Shown here: positions 27,142 to 34,528 of the stretch, in pieces
How the letters are laid out: each line of letters begins with the position of its first letter
Numbering within the stretch: the first letter of the stretch is position 1
Translations under genes and position numbers: made by a program
NCBI RefSeq assembly: GCF_014196305.1
Contig: NZ_JACIDJ010000001.1
Span: 1,164,290-1,228,289 of the forward strand
Length of the DNA stretch: 64,000 nt
Direction of reading: 5' to 3'
From: Roseococcus suduntuyensis
GTDB taxonomy: Bacteria > Pseudomonadota > Alphaproteobacteria > Acetobacterales > Acetobacteraceae
Notes under the pieces: generated by a model
Told to the model about the DNA's origin: nothing
Database searches by the model: none
What the model saw: the letters and a program-made list of their open reading frames with translations, nothing else

Positions 27142-28542
27142 GTGAAGGCCATCAATACAATCCGCATGGGTGGCGTGGACGTGCTGCCCCTGGTCGAGGG
27201 CGGCAAGGGCGTCGCCGTCAGCAATGGGCTGACCGCCGGCGCCTGGGCGGCGGCTGGCGGCGTCGGCACCTTCTCGGGCGTCAATGCCGACAGCTACGAC
27301 GCCGAGGGCCGGACCATCCGGCAGGTCTATCACGGCACCACCCGCCGCGACCGGCACGAGGAACTCGTGGCCTATGGCATCGCGGGCGGCATCGCCCAGG
27401 CGCGCGAGGCGCGGGATGTCGGCGGTCCCGGCGCGCGCATCCATATGAACATCCTGTGGGAGATGGGCGGCGCCGAACGCGTGGCCCGCGGCGTGCTCGA
27501 AGGCGCCAAGGGCATGGTGAACGGCATCACCTGCGGCGCGGGCATGCCCTACAAGCTGGCCGACATCGCGCGCGACTACGGCGTGCACTACTACCCCATC
27601 GTCTCCTCCGCCCGCGCCTTCTCGGCGCTGTGGAAGCGCAGCTATTCCAAGGTGAGCGAATGGCTGGGCGGCGTGGTCTATGAGGACCCCTGGCTGGCCG
27701 GCGGCCACAACGGGCTGTCCAACAGCGAGGACCCCCGCAAGCCCGAGGCCCCCTACGATCGCGTCCGCAAGCTGCGCGAGCAGATGCGCGCCTTCGGCCT
27801 GGACGAGACCCCCATCATCATGGCCGGCGGCGTCTGGTGGCTGGAGGAATGGGAGGACTGGCTCGACAACCCCGAGCTCGGCCCCATCGCCTTCCAGTTC
27901 GGCACCCGCCCGCTGCTGACCAAGGAATCGCCCATCAGCGATGCCTGGAAGAAGCGGCTGACGGAGCTGCAGCCCGGCGACGTGCTGCTGCAGCCCTTCT
28001 CGCCCACCGGCTTCTACTCCAGCGCCGTCCGCAACGAATTCCTGTCGGAGCTGGAAGCCCGCAGCGAGCGCCAGGTGGCCTACACCATGGAGCCCGTGGG
28101 CGAGCACACGGCGGAACTCGGCATCGGGCCGCGCAAGCGCCTGGTGTGGCTGACCCCCGGTGATCGGGCGCGGGCGGAATCCTGGCTTTCGGCCGGCTTC
28201 ACCGAGGCCATGCGGACGCCCGACAGCACGCTGATCTTCGTCACCCCCGAGAAGTCGCGCGAGATCGTGGATGACCAGGTGGCCTGCATGGGCTGCCTCA
28301 GCCATTGCCGCTTCAGCAACTGGACGCAGATCGAGCCCGACTATTCCACCGGCAAGAAGGCCGACCCGCGCAGCTTCTGCATCCAGAAGACCCTGCAGGA
28401 CATCGCCCATGACGGCAGCCTGCAGGACAATCTGATGTTCGCGGGCCACAACGCCTACCGCTTCGGCAGCGACCCCTTCTATTCCAACGGCTTCGTGCCG
28501 ACGGTCCGCCAGCTGGTGGACCGGATCATGACGGGGCGTTGA
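27142..28542 (+). CDS. NPD/nitronate monooxygenase-like FMN protein
   Basis: Protein of 466 residues (GTG start) resembling the FMN-dependent nitronate monooxygenase/2-nitropropane dioxygenase TIM barrel: a Gly-rich GGVGTFSG near residue 40, NILWEMGG, GITCGAGMPYKL and TPIIMAGGVWW. It is about 100 residues longer than typical nitronate monooxygenases. The C-terminal third holds a cysteine cluster, CMGCLSHCRF, plus another Cys in SFCIQKT, suggesting a metal or Fe-S site not found in classical members. The substrate is unknown. It is followed by a DUF2892 gene and an ArsR regulator that hint at sulfur or oxidative detoxification, but no shared operon is proven. Confidence 0.75.
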   Translation: MKAINTIRMGGVDVLPLVEGGKGVAVSNGLTAGAWAAAGGVGTFSGVNADSYDAEGRTIRQVYHGTTRRDRHEELVAYGIAGGIAQAREARDVGGPGARIHMNILWEMGGAERVARGVLEGAKGMVNGITCGAGMPYKLADIARDYGVHYYPIVSSARAFSALWKRSYSKVSEWLGGVVYEDPWLAGGHNGLSNSEDPRKPEAPYDRVRKLREQMRAFGLDETPIIMAGGVWWLEEWEDWLDNPELGPIAFQFGTRPLLTKESPISDAWKKRLTELQPGDVLLQPFSPTGFYSSAVRNEFLSELEARSERQVAYTMEPVGEHTAELGIGPRKRLVWLTPGDRARAESWLSAGFTEAMRTPDSTLIFVTPEKSREIVDDQVACMGCLSHCRFSNWTQIEPDYSTGKKADPRSFCIQKTLQDIAHDGSLQDNLMFAGHNAYRFGSDPFYSNGFVPTVRQLVDRIMTGR

Positions 28543-28626
28543 TCCGCATCAAGGCGCGGGGCGTCGCCTTCCATCAGTCTTCGCGCAGATAAGGCGGCGG
28601 ACCTCTCCGCCGCCCTGGCGAAGGGG

Positions 28627-28836
28627 ATGAAGGCGATGTTCGCAACCAATGTGGGTGGCCTGGACCGCATGCTGCGGGTCGCGGTGGGGCTGGCGTTGAT
28701 CGTGGCCACCCTGGCCGGGCTCATCGGCATCTGGGGTTGGGTGGGCGTGGTGCCGCTGGCCACGGGGCTGTTGCGGACCTGCCCGCTCTACACGCTTCTG
28801 GGCATTCGCACCTGCCCGATGGCAAAAGGGGCCTGA
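28627..28836 (+). CDS. DUF2892 (YgaP-type) small inner-membrane protein
   Basis: Protein of 69 residues (66 if the ATG at 28636, MFATNVGG, is used) with two membrane helices and the DUF2892 signature CPLYTLLGIRTC. Proteins of this family form the membrane part of the YgaP rhodanese and often sit in sulfide/persulfide detoxification operons under BigR or SqrR control. The ArsR-family gene begins 32 nt downstream, which fits that theme. No rhodanese domain is fused or adjacent. Confidence 0.85.
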   Translation: MKAMFATNVGGLDRMLRVAVGLALIVATLAGLIGIWGWVGVVPLATGLLRTCPLYTLLGIRTCPMAKGA

Positions 28837-28868
28837 CGCGCCTCGCAATTCCGCGTAATGATCGCGGG

Positions 28869-29222
28869 ATGGACTTCCAGGCAAACCCAGACCCCGGGAC
28901 CATGCTCCCCGCCGCGCTGCCGCCTGAGATGGAGGCGCGCGCGGGCGAAGCCGCGCAATTGCTGCGCCTGCTGGCCAATGAACGTCGGTTGCTGCTGCTC
29001 TGCCACCTCATCACCGAGGGCGAGGTCACGGTGGGGCGACTGGCCGAGATGGTGGGGCTGTCGCAGCCCGCCATTTCCCAGCACCTGGCGCGGCTGCGGG
29101 CGGATGGGCTGGTGGCCACGCGCCGTGCCGCCACCACCATCCATTACCGCGTGGCCGACCCGCGGGTCGGCCGCATCATCCTGACCCTGCGGGACATCTT
29201 CTGCCCGCCGGAGCCGGGTTGA
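28869..29222 (+). CDS. ArsR/SmtB repressor, candidate BigR/SqrR-type sulfide sensor
   Basis: Winged-helix repressor of 117 residues: LLANERRLLLLCHL, then the recognition region LSQPAISQHLARLRADGL and the wing TRRAATTIHYRV. There are exactly two cysteines, Cys45 in LLLLCHL and Cys112 in DIFCPPEPG, 67 apart. BigR and SqrR use a comparable pair (spacing 66) to form a di- or tetrasulfide when persulfides accumulate, releasing DNA. Metal-binding motifs of ArsR or SmtB are absent. Adjacency to a DUF2892 gene supports a sulfide-responsive role. The ATG at 28869 fits the family length; longer in-frame starts overlap the DUF2892 gene. Confidence 0.8.
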   Translation: MDFQANPDPGTMLPAALPPEMEARAGEAAQLLRLLANERRLLLLCHLITEGEVTVGRLAEMVGLSQPAISQHLARLRADGLVATRRAATTIHYRVADPRVGRIILTLRDIFCPPEPG

Positions 29223-29228
29223 GGCGCC

Positions 29229-29430
29229 GCGTGATCGCCGGAGGGCAAGGCCCGGAGGCGTGAATCACGCGTGAGGCAAAGCGTGATCGCCGCAGGGCGA
29301 ATGCCCGGAGGCGTGAATCACGCGGCTGGCAAAGCGTGATCGCCGCAGGGCGAATGCCCGGAGGCGTGAATCACGCGGCTGGCAAAGCGTGATCGCCGCA
29401 GGGCGGATGCCCGGAGGCGTGAATCACGCG
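29229..29430 (+). repeat. Family 1 nested-hairpin repeat, four tandem copies
   Basis: Four units start at 29229, 29281, 29334 and 29387 (period 52-53). Each folds into outer helix GCGTGAT/ATCACGC with a TGA bulge, then CGCC/GGCG, a symmetric internal loop and apical GGGC/GCCC. The three last units are nearly identical; the first differs in the apex. They fill the gap between the convergent ArsR and cupin genes. Confidence 0.9.
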
Positions 29431-29440
29431 GGAAAGAAGC

Positions 29441-29764
29441 TCAGCCCGGCCAGGCCTTCACCTCGGTCTCCACGAAGCTGAGCGGTCCGGGGCCGGCATT
29501 GACCACATTGTGCTCCACCCCGGCGGGGCGGCTATAGGCCACCCCCGCCTTGAGCTGCGCCTCCGTGCTGCTGCCATCGGGGAATTCGATGTGCAGCGTG
29601 CCATCCATCATCGGCACCACGACATAGAGCCAGCCGTGGCGGTGGAAGCCCGTCTCGGCGCCGGGTTCGAAATCCCAGCGGATGACGCGGATCTTGTCAT
29701 CCTCCAGCTGGGGCACGGGCACGGCGGGGGGGCGGCAGCGCAGGGGTTCGCCTTGTCTTGCCAT
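29441..29764 (-). CDS. Small cupin-domain protein
   Basis: Single-domain cupin of 107 residues. Cupin motif 1 is seen as ETGFHRHGWLYVVVPMMDGTLH and motif 2 as RPAGVEHNVVN; the His residues would bind a metal. No catalytic assignment is possible, since small cupins include isomerases, dioxygenases and sensors. The ATG at 29764 is preferred; an in-frame GTG at 29773 adds three residues and lies in a repeat. The upstream minus-strand gene is a DapA-type aldolase, 65 nt away, so the cupin may take part in the same sugar-acid or keto-acid pathway. Confidence 0.75.
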   Translation of the reverse strand: MARQGEPLRCRPPAVPVPQLEDDKIRVIRWDFEPGAETGFHRHGWLYVVVPMMDGTLHIEFPDGSSTEAQLKAGVAYSRPAGVEHNVVNAGPGPLSFVETEVKAWPG

Positions 29765-29823
29765 CGGATTCACGCCGTCGGTCCTCCTTCGCTTCGCTCC
29801 GTACGCCCTGCGGCGATCCGATG
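29762..29823. repeat. Divergent family 1 repeat with enlarged apex
   Basis: Outer helix CATCGGAT (29762-29769) pairs perfectly with ATCCGATG (29816-29823), followed inward by the family TCA bulge and CGCC/GGCG helix. The apical part is longer than in other copies. It abuts the cupin start codon and lies just before the end of the aldolase gene. Confidence 0.65.
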
Positions 29824-29828
29824 GAGGC

Positions 29829-30764
29829 TCACTCCGCCGCCTGCTTCATCAGCCCCGGCAGGGGCAGGGCGCCGGCGGCTTCCCAGGCGGCCCAGGCCTT
29901 GTCGGCATCGGCCTTGGACAGCGGCAGGTGCGGCGGGCGGATGGTGCGCCAACCCGCGTCGCCGGTGCTGCGCGCGATGATCTCGCGCAGGCCGGGGATG
30001 AGGGCCACGCTGGTCGCGGCCTTGCGGGTGGCGGTCAGCATGGCCTGCGCGGCGTCCGCCTCCGCGCCCGTGCGCTTGGCGTAGACGATGCCGCCCCAGT
30101 GGGAATTGCCGTTGGAGGCGGCGGTGATGCAGCCCGCGCCGCCCTCGGCCAGGATCTTCTGGAGGAACTCGTCGCTGCCCGAATAGACCTCGAAGCCGCG
30201 CGAGGCGAAGGCGTCGATCATCGCCTTCATGTTCGCGTAGTCGCCCGAGGAATCCTTCACGCCCTTGAACACGCCCGGATGCGCGTCCAGCAGCCGGCCG
30301 ATGACGCTCAGGCTGAAGGGCACCGCCGACTGCTGCGGGAAGTTGTAGAGATAGAGCGCGATGCCGCCGCCGACGCGCTTCGCCACCTCGTCGAAGAAGG
30401 CGAAGATGCCGTCATCGGAGGGGTTCTTGTAGTAGAAGGGCGGCAGCAGCAGCACGCCGCGGCAGCCCTGGGCGCGGGCGTGCTGCGTCAGTTCCACGGT
30501 CTCGGTGATGGAGGAGACGCCCGCACCCGGCATCATGGTGGAAGCCGGCACGCCGCGCGCGATCAGCCCTTCCAGGATGGCCTTGCGCTCGGCCGTGGAG
30601 AAGCTGTTGGCTTCGCCCGTGGTGCCGAGGATGCCCAGGCCGTTGCAGCCATTGGCCAGCAGCCATTTGGCGTGGGCGGCCATGCGGTCGAGGTCGGGCG
30701 AGAAATCCTCGCGCATCGCGGTCAGCACCGCGGCGTTCACGCCGCCGAACAGGGCATCCTTCAT
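29829..30764 (-). CDS. DapA-family (DHDPS/KDPG-type) class I aldolase
   Basis: TIM-barrel lyase/aldolase of 311 residues. Family marks: [21 protein letters not shown] (the GTTGE motif), the tyrosine in [10 protein letters not shown] and the Schiff-base lysine in [14 protein letters not shown]. Such enzymes include dihydrodipicolinate synthase, 5-dehydro-4-deoxyglucarate dehydratase and various 2-keto-3-deoxy acid aldolases. The Asn-Phe-Pro segment and context favour a catabolic sugar-acid enzyme over lysine synthesis, but this is inference. The ATG at 30764 overlaps the YcgN-like stop as ATGA and has GAGG upstream. Confidence 0.82.
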   Translation of the reverse strand: MKDALFGGVNAAVLTAMREDFSPDLDRMAAHAKWLLANGCNGLGILGTTGEANSFSTAERKAILEGLIARGVPASTMMPGAGVSSITETVELTQHARAQGCRGVLLLPPFYYKNPSDDGIFAFFDEVAKRVGGGIALYLYNFPQQSAVPFSLSVIGRLLDAHPGVFKGVKDSSGDYANMKAMIDAFASRGFEVYSGSDEFLQKILAEGGAGCITAASNGNSHWGGIVYAKRTGAEADAAQAMLTATRKAATSVALIPGLREIIARSTGDAGWRTIRPPHLPLSKADADKAWAAWEAAGALPLPGLMKQAAE

Positions 30765-31264
30765 GGGGCAGTTTCCTCTGTGAGTGAGCCGGGCAGGGGC
30801 CTTGGCCCCGCCCGGCGTGGCCAGTCGCCCGGCCAGGTGGTGATGTGGTCCTCTAGCGCGCCCGCCTCGCGCTCCGCCACCGTGCGGCCGCGCACGGAGA
30901 CGCCGGCCCGCACCACGCTCTCCGGGTCGCCGGAGCGGAGCGGGTGCCATTCCGGCAAATCCCGCCCCTCGGCCAGCAGGCGGTAGGCGCAGGTGGGCGG
31001 CAGCCAGTCCATGCCCGCCAGCCGCTTGGGCGTGAGGCGGACGCAGTCCGGCACGCGGGCGCGGCGGTTGGCGTAGTCGGTGCAGCGGGCCGTGGCGCGG
31101 TCGAGCAGGCGGCAGGCGACGTCGGTGTGGTGCAGCTCCTCCGTGTCGGCGTCGCGCAGCTTGTGCAGGCAGCAGCGGCCGCAGCCATCGCACAGGCTTT
31201 CCCACTGGGCGCGCGTCATGCGCTCCAGCGGGACGGTCTTCCAGAAGGGCAGTTCAGGGGCCAC
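30761..31264 (-). CDS. YcgN-family cysteine-cluster protein
   Basis: Protein of 167 residues of the YcgN (UPF0260) family, defined by a cysteine cluster: LCDGCGRCC near residues 24-32, further Cys in VACRLLD, ARCTDY, PDCVRL and PTCAYRLL. The arrangement suggests a zinc or Fe-S centre; the function in bacteria is unknown. Family members typically start [10 protein letters not shown] as here. It is coupled to the downstream aldolase gene by an ATGA overlap, probably a transcriptional convenience. Confidence 0.9.
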   Translation of the reverse strand: MAPELPFWKTVPLERMTRAQWESLCDGCGRCCLHKLRDADTEELHHTDVACRLLDRATARCTDYANRRARVPDCVRLTPKRLAGMDWLPPTCAYRLLAEGRDLPEWHPLRSGDPESVVRAGVSVRGRTVAEREAGALEDHITTWPGDWPRRAGPRPLPGSLTEETAP

Positions 31265-31290
31265 GCCCCTTTGTAGATCAGAATGTGGAC

Positions 31291-31338
31291 CGGCGTCAGA
31301 TCGCCCTCGGTGGAATCACCGAGGGCGTGAATCTGCCG
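31291..31338 (+). repeat. Family 1 nested-hairpin repeat, single copy
   Basis: Outer helix CAGAT (31297-31301) with ATCTG (31331-31335), TGA bulge, CGCC/GGCG, internal loop CTC/GAG and apical GGTG/CACC. The outer pair differs from other copies but still pairs, a compensatory change. Confidence 0.85.
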
Positions 31339-31348
31339 CTCAAAGGTA

Positions 31349-31386
31349 GCTGAAGCGTGAGCGAGCTGGCTCGCTCGCGCTTCAGC
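31349..31386. terminator. 18-bp hairpin at the end of the isomerase gene
   Basis: GCTGAAGCG then T then GAGCGAGC (31349-31366) pairs with GCTCGCTC, G and CGCTTCAGC (31369-31386) around a minimal TG loop (a TGGC-type tetraloop in practice). The stem includes the isomerase stop codon (31382-31384). No T-run follows on the minus strand. It probably acts as a terminator or 3'-end stabiliser. Confidence 0.6.
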
Positions 31387-32221
31387 GCGCCAGCCCCGCG
31401 GCCGTCAGGAAGGCGGCGCCCTCGCGGATGCGGGCGTTCTCCTTCAGTTCCAGCTTCAGCCGGGGCGTGGTGCCATGCGCGGCCATGACGCCCGCGATGG
31501 CGCGGAACACGGCGGGCCAGGGGATGTTGCCCTCGCCCGGCACCCAGTGGCGGTCGCCATAGCCGTCCGTGTCCTGCAGGTGGATATGGTCCAGCAGATC
31601 GCCGGCGGCGGTGATGTAGTGGTCCACGGGCGGGGCGCCGGTGCTGCCATGGGCGTAGTTGGCATGGCCCGTGTCCACCGAGACGCGCACATGGGCGCTG
31701 GCGAAGCTGCGGGCGAGGAGCACGCGCTCCATCGGGTCCTTGTCCTCGATGTTCTCGATGACCAGCACGACGCCCAGCGATTCGGCGCGGCGCACGGCGG
31801 CGCCCATGGTGTCGTGGCTGAGGTCCAGCACCTGCTGCCGCGCCGCCTGGTCATGGCCGAGATTGTTGTAGCCCCAGGTGGTGTAGGGGCTGTGGACCAC
31901 CATCATGGTCGCCCCCAGTTCGGCGCAGGCGTCGAGGCCCTGGTCCAGCCGCCGCCGCACCACGGCGCGGATCTCGGGGTCCTTGGAGGCGATGGTGAAG
32001 CCCCAGAAGGGGCCATGGATGCCGAGCCGGCCCTTGTGCCCCTCCAGCAGGGATTTCGCGCGGGCGCAGCGGGCGCGCCAGTCGCTGTCCAGCACCTCGG
32101 TGCGGCAGAAATCCTGGAGTTCGAGGTCGCGCGGCTGCTCCAGCAGCCAGTCCCGGTGGTCGGGCAGGTCCTCGACGTTGAGGCAGGCGCCGAGCAGGGG
32201 AAGGGTGGGGGTGTTCGACAT
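31382..32221 (-). CDS. Sugar phosphate isomerase/epimerase (xylose isomerase-like TIM barrel)
   Basis: Protein of 279 residues of the AP endonuclease 2/IolE-like TIM-barrel superfamily. Metal-ligand segments are visible: the Glu in VLVIENIEDKD, Asp/His in SVDTGHANYAHGS, His in DHIHLQDTDGYGDRHW and the C-terminal LKLELKE. Members isomerise or epimerise sugars and inositols using a divalent metal; the substrate cannot be told. It is transcribed ahead of the YcgN-like and DapA-type genes but is separated from them by a hairpin and a repeat. Confidence 0.8.
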   Translation of the reverse strand: MSNTPTLPLLGACLNVEDLPDHRDWLLEQPRDLELQDFCRTEVLDSDWRARCARAKSLLEGHKGRLGIHGPFWGFTIASKDPEIRAVVRRRLDQGLDACAELGATMMVVHSPYTTWGYNNLGHDQAARQQVLDLSHDTMGAAVRRAESLGVVLVIENIEDKDPMERVLLARSFASAHVRVSVDTGHANYAHGSTGAPPVDHYITAAGDLLDHIHLQDTDGYGDRHWVPGEGNIPWPAVFRAIAGVMAAHGTTPRLKLELKENARIREGAAFLTAAGLAR

Positions 32222-32294
32222 GCCACCGAGCCTCCGTCACCCCCGCCCGCCGCGCAAGGCGGGGGGGGATGACGTCTGCGTGAAACCCGCCGCC

Positions 32295-33170
32295 TCAGCG
32301 CGCGATGGGCGACAGCGGCGCGCGGCCCACGCCACTGGGCGCGGGGCCCGGGGCGGGGTTCACGAAGCCGGAATCGGCCGGCGGCGGCGGGGCGAAGGCC
32401 GGGCTGGGCGCGGGCGCACGGGCCTGCGTGCCCGCTCGCAGCAGCGCGGCCCGCAGCGGGTCGGCGCCCGGGTTATGGACCGTCATGTTCCGCACGATGT
32501 CGCGCGCCACCACGGCGCGGCCGTAATAGGCCTGGTCCCATTCGGGCTGGGGCTGCAGCACCGTGCCGTCCAGCGCCACGCCGGCATACAACCCGCGCGA
32601 GCGGGAGAAGGCCACGAGGTCCGCCCCCAGCGCGGTGGTGATGGCCCCCTCCACCGCGCCGCCCACATGCAGCACGGCCAGCGAGGCATCGGCGCCCAGC
32701 GTGAATTGCCGGTTGATCATGGCGTCCAGCGCGCGGTCGTTCATCACCAGGATCAGCGTCTGGCTGTCGCGGATGCCGGCCTGCAGGCCGAAGCTGGCCG
32801 AGCCCAGCACATAGAAGGCCGGCGAGGACCAGGAGCCGGCCGCGTCACGCCCCAGCAGCACGCAGCCCCCGCCCTCGCCGCCCGCGAAGAAGGCGGCGCG
32901 GAAGCGGCGCGGGCAGACCACGGCGCCGCGGGCGCGCGGCAGCAGCGTGGCGGCGTTCAGCCGGTCATTCTCGGATGAGAGGATGTCCTGCACGGACAGG
33001 GCCGAATTGTCCACGAGGCGTTGCGGCCCGGTGGCGCCGGGCGGGCCGGCGCAGGCGGCCAGTGCCAATACTCCCACCATCGTCAGCATGGGGCCAAGCC
33101 CCAGCTTGCGCAGGATATTCCGCCCCGGAAGGCGCGGCGAAACCAGGTTCCGCCAGATAAGGTTCCGCAT
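32295..33170 (-). CDS. SYLF/YSC84-domain lipoprotein
   Basis: Protein of 291 residues with an N-terminal hydrophobic segment and lipobox LAAC (MVGVLALAACAGPPG), then a SYLF lipid-binding domain: SFGLQAGIRDSQTLILVMNDRALDAM and a later SRSRGLYAGVALDGTVL. SYLF proteins bind phosphoinositides in eukaryotes; in bacteria they are envelope proteins of unclear role. A Pro/Ala-rich tail ends it. The ATG at 33170 has GGGGGA upstream; an internal Met at residue 28 (MLTMVGVL) would give a shorter, more standard lipoprotein signal and may be the real start. Confidence 0.82.
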   Translation of the reverse strand: MRNLIWRNLVSPRLPGRNILRKLGLGPMLTMVGVLALAACAGPPGATGPQRLVDNSALSVQDILSSENDRLNAATLLPRARGAVVCPRRFRAAFFAGGEGGGCVLLGRDAAGSWSSPAFYVLGSASFGLQAGIRDSQTLILVMNDRALDAMINRQFTLGADASLAVLHVGGAVEGAITTALGADLVAFSRSRGLYAGVALDGTVLQPQPEWDQAYYGRAVVARDIVRNMTVHNPGADPLRAALLRAGTQARAPAPSPAFAPPPPADSGFVNPAPGPAPSGVGRAPLSPIAR

Positions 33171-33420
33171 GAGTTTCCCCCGATAACCCCCGCTATCACC
33201 ACTATTCCTAGACGCAAACATGGCACAGCGAAAGCCAATTGACGGTGCGGGCGTGGCAGCGGAGCATAGGCCATGCCCGGGAGGGGCATCGCGCCTCGCC
33301 GCGGTCGCGCATGGCCGGCCCGCAAGCCCTTCGCCTGCGTCGCAAGCTTGGGGAGGTTCCCTTGGCCAACAGCGGCGCGGCCGCACAACATGGCATCTTG
33401 CCATGCCAGGAGCGCCAGGG

Positions 33421-33849
33421 ATGTTCATCGACAGGGCCGTGGGGATCGGCTGGGGGCGGCTGCTGATGGGCTTGGTCGCGGCCTCGGTGGTGGCGACGTT
33501 GGCCTTCCCGTTGCTGATCCTGCTCGCGATGGGGCTGACGGAGGGCAAGTGGAGCGCGCTCGGCGCCCCGGGTGATGTCCTTCCGGGGATGCTCGTCCTG
33601 CTGCCGGTCAGCTTCGCCATGACCCTGGCGGCTGGGCTGCCGGTGCACCTCGCGCTGGCCGCGCTGCGCCGCCAGGGCTGGCCGGCCTACGCGCTCGGCG
33701 GGACGCTGGCCGGGGGCGGGCTGATGTTTTTCCTGGGCGGAGGGGGGCATGCCCTCGATCCGGTCCAGCTCCTGGGCGCCGCCCTTGGGTTGGCGGCGGG
33801 GCTCGGGTTCCGTGCCGTCTGGCGCCCCGTGCCGCCCCGCGAGGGGTAG
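33421..33849 (+). CDS. Small integral membrane protein, unknown
   Basis: Protein of 142 residues with four probable membrane helices (LLMGLVAASVVATLAFPLLI; MLVLLPVSFAMTLAAGL; AYALGGTLAGGGLMFFL; LLGAALGLAAGLGF). No family recognised. The ATG at 33421 has AGGAG eight bases upstream; longer in-frame starts back to 33220 encode non-conserved low-complexity sequence. It is convergent with the histidine phosphatase gene, with a 4-nt gap. Confidence 0.65.
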   Translation: MFIDRAVGIGWGRLLMGLVAASVVATLAFPLLILLAMGLTEGKWSALGAPGDVLPGMLVLLPVSFAMTLAAGLPVHLALAALRRQGWPAYALGGTLAGGGLMFFLGGGGHALDPVQLLGAALGLAAGLGFRAVWRPVPPREG

Positions 33850-33853
33850 GCCT

Positions 33854-34483
33854 TCAGCCCTCGCCCGGGAAAGGCCACGGCTCCTCGTTCACGCCGCTGA
33901 CGCGCCAATGCGCCCCGTGCTTCTCCAGCGTGGTCAGCGAAAGGTTCTTCACCGAGAAGGCCAGCGCCTGCTGCGCCGAGAGCCCCATGGCGTGCATGAT
34001 GGCGGCGCGGATGCTGCCGCCATGGGCCACCACCACGGCGTCATCGGCCTCGGCCGCCAGGCGCTCGATCACGGGGCCGACGCGGCCGCGCACATCCTCC
34101 AGGCTTTCGCCGCCGGGCGGGCGGGTTTCGGCGGCATGGGGCCAGAAGGGGTGGGGTGGTTCCAGCAGGCGTTCGGTCAGCGCCTCATGCGTGATGCCCT
34201 GCCATTCGCCGAGGTGCTGTTCGGCCAGGGCCGGCTCGATGGCCACCTCCTGCTCGGGGTAGCCGGCGGCGAAGATGGCGGCGGCCGTGGCGCGGGTGCG
34301 GGCCAGCGGCGTGGTCACCCAGCGCGCGGGACGCGGCAGCCGGGCGGCGAGCCAGCGATAGAGCGCGGCCTCCGCCTCCAGTTGCGCCTCGCACAGGCGC
34401 ACATCCATGTCGCCATAGAGGATGGCGCGGGCCGAGGGCTCCACCAGGGCGTGACGGACGAGAAAGAGGCGCGAGACGGACAT
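33854..34483 (-). CDS. Histidine phosphatase family protein
   Basis: Phosphoglycerate-mutase-like phosphatase of 209 residues. The catalytic histidine is in LFLVRHALVEP (RHA instead of the usual RHG), the second histidine in VVVAHGGSIRAAI, and ALAEQHLGEWQG is the usual central motif. Candidates are alpha-ribazole phosphatase (CobC-like) or a general sugar phosphatase; no cobalamin genes are near. The start MSVSRLFLVRHA at 34483 sits 45 nt from the divergent AmpG-like gene. Confidence 0.85.
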   Translation of the reverse strand: MSVSRLFLVRHALVEPSARAILYGDMDVRLCEAQLEAEAALYRWLAARLPRPARWVTTPLARTRATAAAIFAAGYPEQEVAIEPALAEQHLGEWQGITHEALTERLLEPPHPFWPHAAETRPPGGESLEDVRGRVGPVIERLAAEADDAVVVAHGGSIRAAIMHAMGLSAQQALAFSVKNLSLTTLEKHGAHWRVSGVNEEPWPFPGEG

Positions 34484-34528
34484 GCGCGCGATGTAGCGGA
34501 GCGGCCGCGCGCCTGATAGCCAGGGCGG

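Noticed and set aside
29229-29430. CRISPR-like array of four regularly spaced repeats
   Set aside because: The linkers are constant rather than unique spacers, the repeat is a nested palindrome found dispersed elsewhere, and no cas gene is present. The 43.0 kb array was rejected for the same reason.
33220-33420. N-terminal part of the 33.4 kb membrane protein
   Set aside because: The in-frame sequence is Ala/Pro/Gly-rich and non-hydrophobic, whereas the ATG at 33421 has an AGGAG site and opens directly into the first membrane helix.
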